64,000 bases of DNA, taken from positions 1 to 64,000 of the forward strand of contig CASFSL010000015.1 of the NCBI GenBank assembly GCA_949297365.1. Direction: 5' to 3'. Below the pieces are notes generated by a model, which saw nothing but the letters and a program-made list of their open reading frames with translations, was not told the origin of the DNA and searched no databases. A program made the translations under genes and the position numbers. This document shows positions 41,901-50,839 of this stretch, piece after piece. Positions within the stretch are counted from its first letter, which is position 1, and every line of letters begins with the position of its first letter. Source of the stretch: an uncultured Bacteroidales bacterium. GTDB lineage: Bacteria > Bacteroidota > Bacteroidia > Bacteroidales > UBA932.

Positions 41901-43238
41901 TTATTCAACTATATTGCCCAGCAGGGTGGCTGACGTGCAGCTCTCCACTGCTACGCGGACATATTCTCCCGGCCTGTGTCCGAGAGCCGGGAACACGCAC
42001 ACCTTGTTGGAGGAGGTGCGTCCGAAGAGGGAGCCGCTGTCCCGTTTTGAGGCGCCTTCTATCAGGACCTCGTATGTGTTGCCTATGCACTCCCGGTTGC
42101 GTTCCAGGGAGATGGCGCTCTGCAGCTCTATGATCTCGTTGAGACGGCGCGTCTTGACCTCCGTCGGCACATCATCGGGGAAATGTCTTGCGGCCTTTGT
42201 TCCCGGCCTCTGGGAGTACTGGAACATGAACGCGCTGTCGTATCTGACCCGGCGCATGAGTTCCAGAGTGGCCTGATGGTCCTCCTCGGTTTCTGAACAG
42301 AAGCCGGCTATGATGTCGGTGGTTATGGCCGCGTCGGGGACTATCTCATGAATCTTCGCGATTCTCTCCAGATAACTTTCAACGCTATATTTGCGGTTCA
42401 TCTTCTCCAGCATACGGTCGCTTCCGGACTGGACCGGAAGATGGATGTGGGTGCAGATGTTGGGATACATGGCCATGGAGTACAGTACGGCGTTGCCCAT
42501 GTCCTTGGGATGCGAGGTGGAGAAACGCACTCTCAGATCAGGGGCGATGAGGGCCACCAGTTCTATGAGCTGCGCGAAAGTGACGGTCTCGGTGGGATTC
42601 TCCGGATTCTTCCAGAGGTAGGAGTCCACATTCTGACCGAGCAGGTTGACTTCCTTGTAGCCGGCCTTGTACAGGTTCCCGGCCTCGCGCACTATTGACT
42701 GCGGATCGCGGCTGCGCTCGGCACCGCGCACGTAAGGCACGATACAGTAGGTACACATGTTGTTGCAGCCCCTCATGATGGAGATGAAGGAGGTGACTCC
42801 GTTCCTGTCGGTGCGCACCGGCTCTATGTCGGCATAGGTCTCTCTCATGGACAGCACTGTGTCTATCTGCTTGTCTCCAGTCTCTTCCAGCCTGTCCAGC
42901 ATGGCCGGCAGTTCGCGGTAAGTATCCGGTCCGGCCACGATGTCCACAGCCGGATGAGAGAGCAGCTCCTGTTTGAGCCTCTCCGCCATGCAGCCCAGGA
43001 CTCCGACCCTTACATTCCTCTTTTTCTTCTCCTGGAGGAACCGGTCGAGCCGGCCCCATACCCTCTGCTCCGCATTGTCCCTTATCGAGCATGTGTTGAC
43101 AAGAATCAGGTCCGCCTCTTCCAGACTTCCGCAGGGGGAGTATCCGTGTGCCCCCAGAATGGAAAGCACCACTTCGCTGTCGTAGACATTCATCTGACAG
43201 CCGTAAGTCTCTATGAACAGTCTTTTATTATTTCCCAT
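41901..43238 (-). CDS. miaB: tRNA-2-methylthio-N6-dimethylallyladenosine synthase
   Basis: A 445-residue radical-SAM methylthiotransferase that converts i6A37 to ms2i6A37 in tRNAs reading UNN codons. The N-terminal UPF0004 domain begins LFIETYGCQMNVYDSEVV, whose cysteines (with those near residues 48 and 82) bind the auxiliary 4Fe-4S cluster. The radical-SAM CxxxCxxC is in RGCNNMCTYCIVPYVRG (about 155-171). The C-terminal TRAM domain covers about 375-440. It has its own promoter and is followed by the OsmC gene. Confidence 0.95.
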   Translation of the reverse strand: MGNNKRLFIETYGCQMNVYDSEVVLSILGAHGYSPCGSLEEADLILVNTCSIRDNAEQRVWGRLDRFLQEKKKRNVRVGVLGCMAERLKQELLSHPAVDIVAGPDTYRELPAMLDRLEETGDKQIDTVLSMRETYADIEPVRTDRNGVTSFISIMRGCNNMCTYCIVPYVRGAERSRDPQSIVREAGNLYKAGYKEVNLLGQNVDSYLWKNPENPTETVTFAQLIELVALIAPDLRVRFSTSHPKDMGNAVLYSMAMYPNICTHIHLPVQSGSDRMLEKMNRKYSVESYLERIAKIHEIVPDAAITTDIIAGFCSETEEDHQATLELMRRVRYDSAFMFQYSQRPGTKAARHFPDDVPTEVKTRRLNEIIELQSAISLERNRECIGNTYEVLIEGASKRDSGSLFGRTSSNKVCVFPALGHRPGEYVRVAVESCTSATLLGNIVE

Positions 43239-43245
43239 ACGTCCG

Positions 43246-43269
43246 CAAAGATAACTTTTTATATCTTTG
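43246..43269. promoter_or_regulatory. Divergent -7 elements for miaB and the 43292 lipoprotein
   Basis: TATCTTTG occurs on both strands: minus at 43253-43246, 7 nt from the miaB ATG, and plus at 43262-43269, 22 nt before ATG 43292. The two boxes are only 8 nt apart, so the promoters overlap. Confidence 0.5.
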
Positions 43270-43291
43270 TCGGTGCAAACAGCAGAGAATT

Positions 43292-43756
43292 ATGAGAAGA
43301 ATTGTGCTTTTACTGGTCTCGGCCCTTCTGGCCGCAGGGTGCGCTGAGTACAGGCAGGTATCCGTGGAAAATGTCGCCCTGGCCGGATTCCGGTTCAACG
43401 GTACCTCGTCGGCTACGATAGAGCTGGAGGCCGATGTCTACAATCCTACTCCGCACGTGATCTTCCTGGACGAGGTGGATGCTGTCCTTTTCAGGGAGGG
43501 AAAGGAGTTTGCGAGGTTTGCTCTGGAGGATAAGCCTTCGGCAGCGGCGGATACCGGCAGCAAGGTGCGGATTCCGGTGCGGGCCTCGGTGTCGGATCCG
43601 ATATCCATCATCTCCGCCGGCCTGAACCTGAGCAGTTGGAATCTGGACGATCTGGTGGTGGACGGCAGGATAGTGGTCAAGTCGGATGCCGGCTACAAGA
43701 AGACTTTCAGGATGAAGAAGACTCCGGTAAAGGATATATTGAGGATGATAAAATGA
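43292..43756 (+). CDS. Lipoprotein with LEA-14/WHy-like domain
   Basis: A 154-residue lipoprotein; signal MRRIVLLLVSALLAAGCAEY with lipobox LAAGC (Cys 17). The mature part (about residues 20-150) shows the pattern of a water-stress/LEA type 2 beta-sandwich: SVENVALAGFRFNGTSSATIELEADVYNPTP, then LDEVDAVLFREGKEFARF and VRIPVRASVSD. In other bacteria such domains occur in small envelope proteins of unknown role. The stop overlaps the next gene's start (ATGA), so the two are co-translated. Confidence 0.75.
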   Translation: MRRIVLLLVSALLAAGCAEYRQVSVENVALAGFRFNGTSSATIELEADVYNPTPHVIFLDEVDAVLFREGKEFARFALEDKPSAAADTGSKVRIPVRASVSDPISIISAGLNLSSWNLDDLVVDGRIVVKSDAGYKKTFRMKKTPVKDILRMIK

Positions 43757-44253
43757 AGGTTATGAGAAAATATTTGATACTTGCGGCGGTGCTTCTGGCA
43801 TCTGCGGCTGTTATGCGGGCGGAGGAGTTTCCGGCTGATTCGGTACTGGCTGTCACAGATACCCTGTCTCTTCAGGATTCGGTGGCCGAGAGGATATATA
43901 TGTCGTATGACAGTCTGATGACTTATCTGGGAGAGGCGGTCATGATGAGCGATTCCGTGGAGAAGGCGATGACCGCGCAGGTGGAGAGGAACAAGGCGCG
44001 TAAGACTCAGGTCTACAGGGTGCGGATATATTTCGACAACAGCAAGGACGCCAGAACGATATCGCAGCAGATAGTGGATACCTTCTCGGTATATCATCCG
44101 GGAGTGCCCGTGTTCAGGAGTTATGACAATCCGTATTTCAAGGTGACGGTCGGAGAGTTCCGCGCCAAATCTGACGCCATGAGGTTCCTGGAGGCGATCA
44201 GAAAGGAGTACCCTACGGTGTTTCTCGTCAGAGAATCTTTCTCCACCATTTAG
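43753..44253 (+). CDS. Secreted SPOR-domain-like protein
   Basis: A 166-residue protein; ATG 43753 is chosen because it overlaps the upstream stop as ATGA and gives a proper signal peptide (MKVMRKYLILAAVLLASAAVMRA). The C-terminal 80 residues (YRVRIYFDNSKDARTISQQI to RFLEAIRKEYPTVFLVRESF) have the beta-alpha-beta pattern of a SPOR domain, which binds denuded peptidoglycan at division sites. A linker of about 60 residues precedes it. It overlaps the 3' end of the convergent acyltransferase gene by 26 nt. Confidence 0.75.
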   Translation: MKVMRKYLILAAVLLASAAVMRAEEFPADSVLAVTDTLSLQDSVAERIYMSYDSLMTYLGEAVMMSDSVEKAMTAQVERNKARKTQVYRVRIYFDNSKDARTISQQIVDTFSVYHPGVPVFRSYDNPYFKVTVGEFRAKSDAMRFLEAIRKEYPTVFLVRESFSTI

Positions 44254-45196
44254 GTCTGAACCTGGCCGCTACAGCCCGCAGGGCCGCCTGCATGGGGGCC
44301 AGGTGCCGCTCTTTCTTCTCGGGATAGATGTCCTCCATATTGACGAGGATGCCGGTCTCCTCCACGTTGCCGAAGCCGGGATTGACGGCCGTCCCGAAGA
44401 CCTTCATCGAGGGAGACAGGTTCATATATGAGTTTATCAGGGGCGGGATGAACTCGCCGTTCTGCTTTATCTCCTTCTGGAGTACCTTGTAGGCATCGTG
44501 GTAGTCAAGACCGTTGAACAGTTCCTGATAGTATCTGTTGCCGCTGTCGTAGTCTATCGGCACTACGGGTGTCACCAGCCTGTCCGGGTCTCCGAAATAC
44601 TTGTGCAGGAAGTTCAGCAGAGTGTTGCGGGCCCGCAGGTTATAGGATGTGTACATGGTGACTTTTCCGAAGAAATACTTGTAGTGGCTGTATTTAAGCA
44701 TGAGGGCACCGAGTCCGTCCCACAGATTGTCCAAAGCGTAGATGCCCTTTCTCTTCATGTTGACATTCTGGTAGTTGGGCTGGATGAAAGAGCGTCCCAG
44801 CTCAATGGTGAACGGCATATAGTCGTGTATGAACTCCTCGGAGAAGCGGAATATCTCACTTGTGGCCATCTTCTCTGGAGAGATGCCGCCGCAGAGGATG
44901 TACCTGTAACCTCCAAGTATCTCATTGTCGTGCGGATCCCAGACTATCAGCTGGCGGTAGTAGTCGACAGGGTCGGTGTCGAACTGGTCTATATCGCAGT
45001 CTTTACCGGAGCCTCCACCGGCCAGCCGGAAGGAGATTTCCCTGAGCCGGCCTATCTCTTTCATGATGTTCGGTGAGTCCTTGTAGGTCACCTCATAGAG
45101 CTCGTTGTCGCCCTTGCGTGTGGTGCGTATGTACTTGGCGGCTGTAAGCTCACGGCGTATGAGCTTTCTGTCAACGGGTTTGATTACAGGTTGCAT
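44228..45196 (-). CDS. glsB: GNAT-family N-acyltransferase, glycine-lipid synthase GlsB-like
   Basis: A 322-residue acyltransferase related to ornithine-lipid OlsB. Characteristic segments are RLREISFRLAGGGSGKDCDI (about residues 49-68), LIVWDPHDNEILGGYRYILC (about 83-102) and TIELGRSFIQPNYQNVN (about 130-146). In Bacteroides thetaiotaomicron the GlsB/GlsA pair makes glycine lipids; GlsB attaches a hydroxy-acyl chain to glycine nitrogen, giving commendamide-type lipids. Here the gene overlaps the upstream O-acyltransferase gene by 26 nt, the arrangement expected for that pair. Substrate is inferred by context. Confidence 0.85.
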   Translation of the reverse strand: MQPVIKPVDRKLIRRELTAAKYIRTTRKGDNELYEVTYKDSPNIMKEIGRLREISFRLAGGGSGKDCDIDQFDTDPVDYYRQLIVWDPHDNEILGGYRYILCGGISPEKMATSEIFRFSEEFIHDYMPFTIELGRSFIQPNYQNVNMKRKGIYALDNLWDGLGALMLKYSHYKYFFGKVTMYTSYNLRARNTLLNFLHKYFGDPDRLVTPVVPIDYDSGNRYYQELFNGLDYHDAYKVLQKEIKQNGEFIPPLINSYMNLSPSMKVFGTAVNPGFGNVEETGILVNMEDIYPEKKERHLAPMQAALRAVAARFRPKWWRKIL

Positions 45197-46007
45197 AGCT
45201 GGTCTGTCTTATGATGTCGCACCACTCCTTGTGGGTGTGTTCCCCGGTCAGGGCGGTGTACGGTATCGGTTCTCCTATATACAGGTCAAATGCCGAGCCT
45301 TTCTTGCGGAACATCTCGTCGGGCAGCAGGAACGTCTCGATATTGACCTTTATGCCCAGTTTTTTCCTAAGGTTCGCGAGGCGGTAGAAACGTCTTGAGT
45401 TCTCCCCGGAGAAGAACATGGGTATGATGTCCCTGCGGCTCTCTATGGCTTTGGTGACGAAGGTCTTCTTCCAGTCCAGGTCGGTCACCTTTCCTTTGAT
45501 AAGTCTGGAACACAGTCCGGCAGGAAAGTACAGAATCTGCGAGTCCGAGTCGAATGTCTCCTGGAACATCCTGGTATTGTCGTGTCTCATCCTGCCGTAC
45601 TTGTTGACGGGTACGAAGACGGGGGCCAGCGGCCTGATGTACATCAGCAGGTCGTTCACTATGAACTTCACGTCTCCGAAGCTGCTGCCTATGTAGGATA
45701 TGAGTATCATGCCGTCCAGACCTCCCAGAGGATGATTGGACACGAATATGTACCGTCCGTCAGGGGCCGGCCGTTTCCCGGAAAAATGAACCCGGTAGCT
45801 GACATCAAGGTCTTTGAGGATATGGGAGGCGAACTCCACGCCGGTGTATTCACGGTTCTCCAGAAGCAGACGGTTTATCTCGTCCTGATGGATGATCTTC
45901 TTGATATAATTGATCACGCAGCGCGGCAGGCGGTCCGCCAGTTTCTGGCTTTTGCCGCGGATGACTTTCTCTATATCGACAGACAAGATATTGTTTTCTG
46001 AGTCCAT
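45171..46007 (-). CDS. glsA: PlsC-type O-acyltransferase, GlsA-like
   Basis: A 278-residue lysophospholipid-acyltransferase-fold enzyme. The HX4D catalytic motif is VSNHPLGGLDGMI (about residues 91-103), followed by FVPVNKYGRM and YFPAGLCSRLIKGKVTDLDW (about 159-178), the acceptor-binding block. In Bacteroides the matching protein adds the second acyl chain to the N-acyl glycine made by GlsB. Glycine lipids affect stress survival and gut colonisation in that genus. It is divergent from rpoN with a 55-nt spacer. Confidence 0.85.
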   Translation of the reverse strand: MDSENNILSVDIEKVIRGKSQKLADRLPRCVINYIKKIIHQDEINRLLLENREYTGVEFASHILKDLDVSYRVHFSGKRPAPDGRYIFVSNHPLGGLDGMILISYIGSSFGDVKFIVNDLLMYIRPLAPVFVPVNKYGRMRHDNTRMFQETFDSDSQILYFPAGLCSRLIKGKVTDLDWKKTFVTKAIESRRDIIPMFFSGENSRRFYRLANLRKKLGIKVNIETFLLPDEMFRKKGSAFDLYIGEPIPYTALTGEHTHKEWCDIIRQTSYATCNQTR

Positions 46008-46024
46008 ATCTGAAAAACTTGGTA

Positions 46025-46053
46025 CAAATATAAAATATTTATTGTTATCTTTG
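46025..46053. promoter_or_regulatory. Divergent -7 elements for glsA-glsB and rpoN
   Basis: TATATTTG on the minus strand (46032-46025) is 17 nt from the glsA ATG. TATCTTTG on the plus strand (46046-46053) is 9 nt before the rpoN ATG. Confidence 0.5.
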
Positions 46054-46062
46054 AAGTCGGTT

Positions 46063-47472
46063 ATGTTAAAACAGGGATTACAACAAAAATTGCAGCAGGG
46101 GCTCTCCCCGCTTCAGATACAGACCATAAAGTTGCTGGAACTTCCTACTCTGGAACTTGAGCAGAGAATCAAGAAAGAGCTGGAGGAGAATCCTGTTCTT
46201 GATGAGGCCGCTCCCTCGGAAGAGTCTGAGGACGGAGAGTCCAAGAACGTATCTCTGAGTGACTACAATCAGGACGACTCGACTCCGTCCTACCGTCTGT
46301 ATGTGAACAATCAGGGGAAGGACCTGAAGCCTCAGTACAATACATTCTCGGTGAAGGAGAGTTTCCATCAGAATCTGGAGATGCAGCTTGGTTACAGCGA
46401 TCTGAAAGGTGATGACAGGAAGATAGCCATGTTCGTGATCGGCAGTATAGACGATGACGGTTATCTGAGGCGGGACATAGAGTCGCTTACCGACGATATT
46501 GCATTCCGCCTCAATATAGAGACCACCCCGGAGCATGTGGAGAGGATATTGAAGGTGATTCAGGAGTTTGAGCCGGTAGGAGTGGGGGCCAGGGATCTGA
46601 GGGAATGTCTGCTGCTGCAGCTCCGTGTCAAGGAGCAGACTCCGGAGAGGAAGCGGGCGGAGGAGATACTGGAGAATTATTTCGAGGAGTTCTCGCGCAA
46701 GCATTACGATAAGATAATGGCCAGGACAGGGATGAGCAAGGACGAGTTGAAGGATGCCGTGGACGAGATAGTCCATCTCAATCCGCGGCCCGGAGGCCAG
46801 ATTGATGACTCGTATGTGGAACAGGCACAGCAGATAGTCCCTGACTTCATATTGGAGAACAAGGACGGTGAGCTGCTGCTGACCATGCCCAAGTTCTCGG
46901 TTCCGGAGCTGAGGGTCAACAAGAGATACGCCGACCTGCTGATGAACTCGGCAGCGTCTTCCGGCAAGAGAGGAAAGGAAGCTGTTTCGTTTGTAAAGCA
47001 GAAGCTGGATTCGGCTAAATGGTTCGTAGAGGCCATCAAGCAGCGTCAGAACACCCTGCAGAATACCATGAAGGCCATCCTGGACTTTCAGCATGACTTC
47101 TTCATGGATGGAGATGAGGCAAAATTGAAGCCGATGGTACTGAAAAATATCGCAGAGAAGACCGGCCTGGATATCTCCACTATCTCCAGAGTGGTCAACT
47201 GCAAGTACATACAGACCAATTTCGGAGTCTATCCCTTGAAGTATTTCTTCTCGGAGGGAATGAAGACTGAAAGCGGAGATGAGGTCTCCACCCGTGAGAT
47301 CAAGAAAGTGCTCTCGGAAAGCATAGCCGCTGAGGATAAGAAAAAGCCCCTCACGGATGAGGAGCTTGTAAATGTTCTCTCGCAGAAAGGCTATAAGGTG
47401 GCCCGGCGGACTGTCGCCAAATACCGCGAGCAGCTCAATATTCCTATCGCCAGGATGCGCAAGGAGATTTAG
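46063..47472 (+). CDS. rpoN: RNA polymerase sigma-54 factor
   Basis: A 469-residue sigma-54. The start is ATG 46063 (MLKQGLQQKLQQGLSPLQIQ), the typical glutamine-rich activator-interacting region I; the upstream open frame is antisense to glsA. Core-binding and DNA-binding domains follow, with KTGLDISTISRVVNCKYIQT (helix-turn-helix, about residues 367-386) and the RpoN box ARRTVAKYREQLNIPIARMR near the C-terminus. It needs AAA+ enhancer-binding activators; none is encoded nearby. The last 4 nt overlap the convergent upp gene. Confidence 0.96.
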   Translation: MLKQGLQQKLQQGLSPLQIQTIKLLELPTLELEQRIKKELEENPVLDEAAPSEESEDGESKNVSLSDYNQDDSTPSYRLYVNNQGKDLKPQYNTFSVKESFHQNLEMQLGYSDLKGDDRKIAMFVIGSIDDDGYLRRDIESLTDDIAFRLNIETTPEHVERILKVIQEFEPVGVGARDLRECLLLQLRVKEQTPERKRAEEILENYFEEFSRKHYDKIMARTGMSKDELKDAVDEIVHLNPRPGGQIDDSYVEQAQQIVPDFILENKDGELLLTMPKFSVPELRVNKRYADLLMNSAASSGKRGKEAVSFVKQKLDSAKWFVEAIKQRQNTLQNTMKAILDFQHDFFMDGDEAKLKPMVLKNIAEKTGLDISTISRVVNCKYIQTNFGVYPLKYFFSEGMKTESGDEVSTREIKKVLSESIAAEDKKKPLTDEELVNVLSQKGYKVARRTVAKYREQLNIPIARMRKEI

Positions 47473-48122
47473 AGCTTGTCTCCGAATGCCAGGTCTCCGG
47501 CGTCTCCGAGGCCTGGAACAATATATGACTTGTTGGTGAGTTCCTCGTCGATAGCTCCGACCCAGAGGGTGATGTTCTTGTGCGGCATGTTCTTGGAGAG
47601 GTATTCCACTCCGTAGCAGCTGGCTATGGGGCATACCAGATGGGTCGTGGATGGAGTGCCTTTGTCCAGAAGCTTCTGATAGGCCAGGAGGACGGATGCG
47701 CCCGTGGCCAGCATGGTGTCGGCCAGGATGAGCACCTTTCCTTCGATTGACGGAGACGTGCTGTATTCCAGGTCAATGTCGAACTTGTTGTCCTTGCCGT
47801 ACTTGCGGTAGGCAGCGATGAATGCGTTCTGAGCCCTGTCGAAGTAGTTGAGCAGGCCGTTGTGCAGAGGAAGACCGGCACGGAGAATGGTCGCGAGGAC
47901 TATGTCGTCCCCGGGAACGCTGCACTGGGCTATGCCCAGGGGAGTCGTCACATCTTTGGTGCTGTAGTTCAAGGTCTTGCTTATCTCATAGGCGAAGATC
48001 TCACCGATACGTTCCAGATTCCTGCGGAATCTCATGTGGTTCTTCTGGACATCCTTGTCCCGTATCTCTGCGATAAACTGGTTCAGAACGGAGTTGCCGT
48101 CACTCAGGTTGATGATAGTCAT
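47469..48122 (-). CDS. upp: Uracil phosphoribosyltransferase
   Basis: A 217-residue enzyme making UMP from uracil and PRPP in pyrimidine salvage. Key segments are ATILRAGLPLHNGLLNYFDR (about residues 76-95), LEYSTSPSIEGKVLILADTM (about 117-136, with the PRPP-binding LADTMLATGASV), and the uracil-binding C-terminal YIVPGLGDAGDLAFGDKL. The length is typical. It converges with rpoN, overlapping it by 4 nt. Confidence 0.94.
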   Translation of the reverse strand: MTIINLSDGNSVLNQFIAEIRDKDVQKNHMRFRRNLERIGEIFAYEISKTLNYSTKDVTTPLGIAQCSVPGDDIVLATILRAGLPLHNGLLNYFDRAQNAFIAAYRKYGKDNKFDIDLEYSTSPSIEGKVLILADTMLATGASVLLAYQKLLDKGTPSTTHLVCPIASCYGVEYLSKNMPHKNITLWVGAIDEELTNKSYIVPGLGDAGDLAFGDKL

Positions 48123-48137
48123 AGATGATTTTTATTA

Positions 48138-48145
48138 CAAATATA
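48138..48145 (-). promoter_or_regulatory. Probable -7 element of upp
   Basis: TATATTTG on the minus strand, 15 nt upstream of the upp start codon, in the 30-nt gap after radC. Confidence 0.45.
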
Positions 48146-48152
48146 GTGAATT

Positions 48153-48827
48153 TTACAGTCCTTCGTCGCAGAAACTGTAATATCTGTCACCGGCGATGAT
48201 GATGTGGTCCACCAGGCTTACATCCAGCAGGGCGGCTGCCTCCTTCAGCAGTTGGGTCTGTTTGCGGTCCAGGTCGCTTGGCAGGGGATTGCCGGAGGGG
48301 TGGTTGTGGACCAGGATAATGGCGCTGGCCAGCTTGTCCACCGCCTTGCGGATGATAACCCGCGCGTCCATTACTGTCGCACTGACGCCTCCGATGCTGA
48401 CCCTCTCCTTGCCTATGACCCTGTTGGCCCGGTTGAGGAACAGCACCCAGCATTCCTCGTGCTGGAGATTGCGGAGCATGGGCATGAATATCCGCGCGGC
48501 CGCTCTGGAGGAGGTGACCGCATTTCCTTTATTTGACGGCTCGCGCTGCAGTCTTACAGCCAGCTCGAACATGGCCTTCAGCCGTGCGGCCTTGGCCTCG
48601 CCTATGCCCGGAACAGAGCACAGCCGGTCAAATGACATGTGCGACAGGGTATTCAGCGAGTTGTCAGACTGAGCCAGCAGGTCTCTGGACAGCTCTATCG
48701 CGCTTTTGTTTCTGGTGCCGGAGTTGATAAGTATTGCAAGCAATTCGGAATCGCTCAGAGAGGCCGCCCCCGACACATACATCTTCTCTCTCGGCCTGTC
48801 GTCTATTTTCCAATCGTTGATACTCAT
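48153..48827 (-). CDS. radC: RadC family JAMM-domain protein
   Basis: A 224-residue RadC. The N-terminal helix-hairpin-helix region contains SVPGIGEAKAARLKAMFELA (about residues 69-88). The JAB/MPN+ metal site is ALVHNHPSGNPLPSDLD-like (IILVHNHPSGNPLPSDLDRK, about 169-188), with a conserved HxHx7SxxD pattern. Despite its name RadC is not established as a repair protein; its function is unresolved. It lies between rpsT, from which it is separated by a terminator, and upp. Confidence 0.94.
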   Translation of the reverse strand: MSINDWKIDDRPREKMYVSGAASLSDSELLAILINSGTRNKSAIELSRDLLAQSDNSLNTLSHMSFDRLCSVPGIGEAKAARLKAMFELAVRLQREPSNKGNAVTSSRAAARIFMPMLRNLQHEECWVLFLNRANRVIGKERVSIGGVSATVMDARVIIRKAVDKLASAIILVHNHPSGNPLPSDLDRKQTQLLKEAAALLDVSLVDHIIIAGDRYYSFCDEGL

Positions 48828-48833
48828 AAAACA

Positions 48834-48867
48834 AAAAAACTTCCCGTCAAAGTTCGGGAAGTTTTTT
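48834..48867 (-). terminator. Rho-independent terminator after rpsT
   Basis: A 13-bp perfect stem (48834-48846 with 48855-48867) with an 8-nt loop. Both arms end in A or T runs, so it can terminate in either direction. In the minus direction it ends the tRNA/gltX/rpsT transcripts 29 nt after rpsT. Confidence 0.88.
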
Positions 48868-48895
48868 CGATATCTGTTACCAGAAACGTAAAAAC

Positions 48896-49147
48896 TTACA
48901 ATTTGTTTACGTAAACTGTGATTCCGCTCTTGAGGTTGGCTGCCTTGTTCTTGTGGATTACGTTGATCTTGGCGAGCTTGTCGATCATAGAGGAAACTTT
49001 GGGAAGAAGCGCTGCGGCTGCTTCCTTGTCTGTAGTGTTTCTGAGCGCCCTGATGGCGTTGCGTGTTGTTCTTGCATAATAGCGGTTATGCAATCTGCGT
49101 GTCTCGTTCTGACGATTACGCTTGTCTGCTGATGCGTGATTTGCCAT
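48896..49147 (-). CDS. rpsT: 30S ribosomal protein S20
   Basis: An 83-residue basic helical protein starting [20 protein letters not shown], then [14 protein letters not shown] and the C-terminal [20 protein letters not shown], the S20 pattern. S20 binds 16S rRNA and supports subunit joining. It follows tRNA-Glu(TTC) by 23 nt on the same strand and is closed by a strong terminator, so it is likely co-transcribed with that tRNA. Confidence 0.95.
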   Translation of the reverse strand: MANHASADKRNRQNETRRLHNRYYARTTRNAIRALRNTTDKEAAAALLPKVSSMIDKLAKINVIHKNKAANLKSGITVYVNKL

Positions 49148-49170
49148 TTTAAATCTTTTTTTTATTTTTG

Positions 49171-49242
49171 TAGTGGATAGGGGAATCGAACCCCTATTGC
49201 AAGAATGAAAATCTTGAGTCCTAACCGTTAGACGAATCCACC
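49171..49242 (-). tRNA. trnE: tRNA-Glu, anticodon TTC
   Basis: A 72-nt cloverleaf on the minus strand: acceptor GGTGGAT pairing with ATCCACT (G-U at the first pair), anticodon stem CAAGA/TCTTG around loop TTTTCAT, and T arm AGGGGTTCGATTCCCCT. The anticodon is TTC (Glu). CCA is not encoded. It lies between gltX and rpsT and has its own promoter at 49255-49285. Confidence 0.95.
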
Positions 49243-49254
49243 ATTTTGGGAGTG

Positions 49255-49285
49255 CAAAGATAGAGATTATTTTCCATCTACCAAA
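49255..49285 (-). promoter_or_regulatory. Promoter of tRNA-Glu(TTC)-rpsT, inside the gltX 3' end
   Basis: On the minus strand TTTG (49285-49282) and TATCTTTG (49262-49255) are 19 nt apart, a full consensus. The -33 box lies within the last codons of gltX. The tRNA begins 12 nt after the -7 box. Confidence 0.75.
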
Positions 49286-50730
49286 TTTTTCTTTTCTATC
49301 ACTCTGATGCCGTTTTCCAGCCTTTCAAGTGATTCCTCGCGTCCCAGAAGATACAGAATGTCAATGGCTCCGCCCGGTGTCGCAAGCAGTCCCGACAGAG
49401 ACAGGCGCACGGGCCAGGTCAGCGGTCCCAGCTTCAGACCCAGGCTGCCGGCCAGTTCCGTAAGCGTGGCCAGGAGTGTCTCGTCCGACCAGTCCTGTAC
49501 TGCGCTCAGGCAGTCTATGACCTTTCTGAGTATGGCGGCGGAGGTCTCCAGTGTGGACTTGTTCTTCTTGTTGATGAAGAGTTCAGCGTCGTAGTCCGGG
49601 AGCCGGAAGAGGAAGGCGATCTTCTCCGGGATATCGGACAGCTTGCTGATGCGGGACTGGAGCAGCGAGGCCAGTTTCCTCCATTTGGGCTCGAGGAACG
49701 TGCCTTCTATCCTGGCGTAGGGCAGGGCCATGCGGATGAACTCTTCCGGGTCCATCATGCTGATGTGCTGGCCATTGACCCAGTCCAGCTTCTGATAGTC
49801 GAAGACTGCGGGGCTCTTGTGTACGCCGGCGATGGAGAACTGGGCGATAAGGCCGTCCATGGAGAATATCTCCTGCTCTGTCTTGGGAGACCAGCCCAGC
49901 AGAGCGATATAGTTGATGATGCCCTCTGGCAGGTAACCCTGCTCCACCAGGGCCTGGAAGCTCACCGCACCGTGCCGTTTGGAGAGTTTGCTGATAGAGC
50001 CGTCCGGATTCTTGCCGTTGATGATAGGCAGGTGGATGTACTCTGGCCTCTCCCAGCCGAAAGCGTCGTAGAGCAGCAGATACTTGGGGTTGGAGGACAG
50101 GTACTCGGAGCCGCGGATGATATGGGTGATGTGCATCAGGTGGTCATCCACGACATTGGCGAAATTGTATGTGGGCATTCCGTCGCTCTTGAGCAGTACC
50201 TGGTCGTCAAGGGTAGAGTTCTCGACGGATATCTCTCCGTAGACCATGTCGTTCCATGAGGTGCTGCCCTCCAGTGGTATTCTCTGGCGGATGACGTAGG
50301 GTTTTCCTGCAGCCAGCTGCGCCTCCACTTCCTCCTTGCTCAGGTTGCGGCAGTGGCGGTCATAGCCTTCCATGGATTCGGACTCTTTTTCCCCTTTCTG
50401 GCAGAAGCAGTAGTAGGCCGCGCCTTTTTCCACCAGCTCCATCGCGAACTCCCGGTACATGCCCTTGCGCTCGCTCTGGACGTAAGGACCGTATTCGCCT
50501 CCGATGTCAGGACCCTCGTCGTGGTAGAGCCTGGCTGTTTTCAGAGTGTCGTAGATGACATCCACGGCGCCTTCTACATAGCGGCCTTGGTCGGTGTCCT
50601 CGATTCTGAGTATGAATTTTCCGTTCTGGGATTTTGCAAAGAGATATGCAAACAGCGCCGTACGCAGATTCCCGATATGCATGTAGCCTGTGGGACTGGG
50701 CGCAAATCGTGTTCTGACTGTTTCACTCAT
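49267..50730 (-). CDS. gltX: Glutamyl-tRNA synthetase
   Basis: A 487-residue class I synthetase that charges tRNA-Glu. The HIGH motif is [20 protein letters not shown] (residues 8-27) and the KMSKS-equivalent is [13 protein letters not shown] (about 247-259). The catalytic domain with the stem-contact fold and a C-terminal anticodon-binding helical bundle are of usual length. It is encoded between two tRNA-Glu genes on the same strand, so enzyme and substrates share transcripts. Confidence 0.96.
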   Translation of the reverse strand: MSETVRTRFAPSPTGYMHIGNLRTALFAYLFAKSQNGKFILRIEDTDQGRYVEGAVDVIYDTLKTARLYHDEGPDIGGEYGPYVQSERKGMYREFAMELVEKGAAYYCFCQKGEKESESMEGYDRHCRNLSKEEVEAQLAAGKPYVIRQRIPLEGSTSWNDMVYGEISVENSTLDDQVLLKSDGMPTYNFANVVDDHLMHITHIIRGSEYLSSNPKYLLLYDAFGWERPEYIHLPIINGKNPDGSISKLSKRHGAVSFQALVEQGYLPEGIINYIALLGWSPKTEQEIFSMDGLIAQFSIAGVHKSPAVFDYQKLDWVNGQHISMMDPEEFIRMALPYARIEGTFLEPKWRKLASLLQSRISKLSDIPEKIAFLFRLPDYDAELFINKKNKSTLETSAAILRKVIDCLSAVQDWSDETLLATLTELAGSLGLKLGPLTWPVRLSLSGLLATPGGAIDILYLLGREESLERLENGIRVIEKKNLVDGK

Positions 50731-50755
50731 TATGTTAAGGGGAAAAAAGAAGAAG

Positions 50756-50827
50756 TAGTGGATAGGGGAATCGAACCCCTATTACAAGATTGAGAATCTT
50801 GTGTCCTAACCGTTAGACGAATCCACC
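50756..50827 (-). tRNA. trnE: tRNA-Glu, anticodon CTC
   Basis: A 72-nt cloverleaf almost identical to the one at 49171. The anticodon stem is CAAGA/TCTTG around loop TTCTCAA, anticodon CTC (Glu). The T arm AGGGGTTCGATTCCCCT and the acceptor are the same. CCA is not encoded. It ends 25 nt upstream of gltX, which it probably co-transcribes. Confidence 0.95.
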
Positions 50828-50839
50828 GTTTTGGGAGTG

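Noticed and set aside
49171..50827. tRNA-Glu genes considered as integration sites of a mobile element
   Set aside because: The segment between them is only gltX, there is no integrase or att-like partial tRNA, and the promoter is duplicated along with the tRNA.
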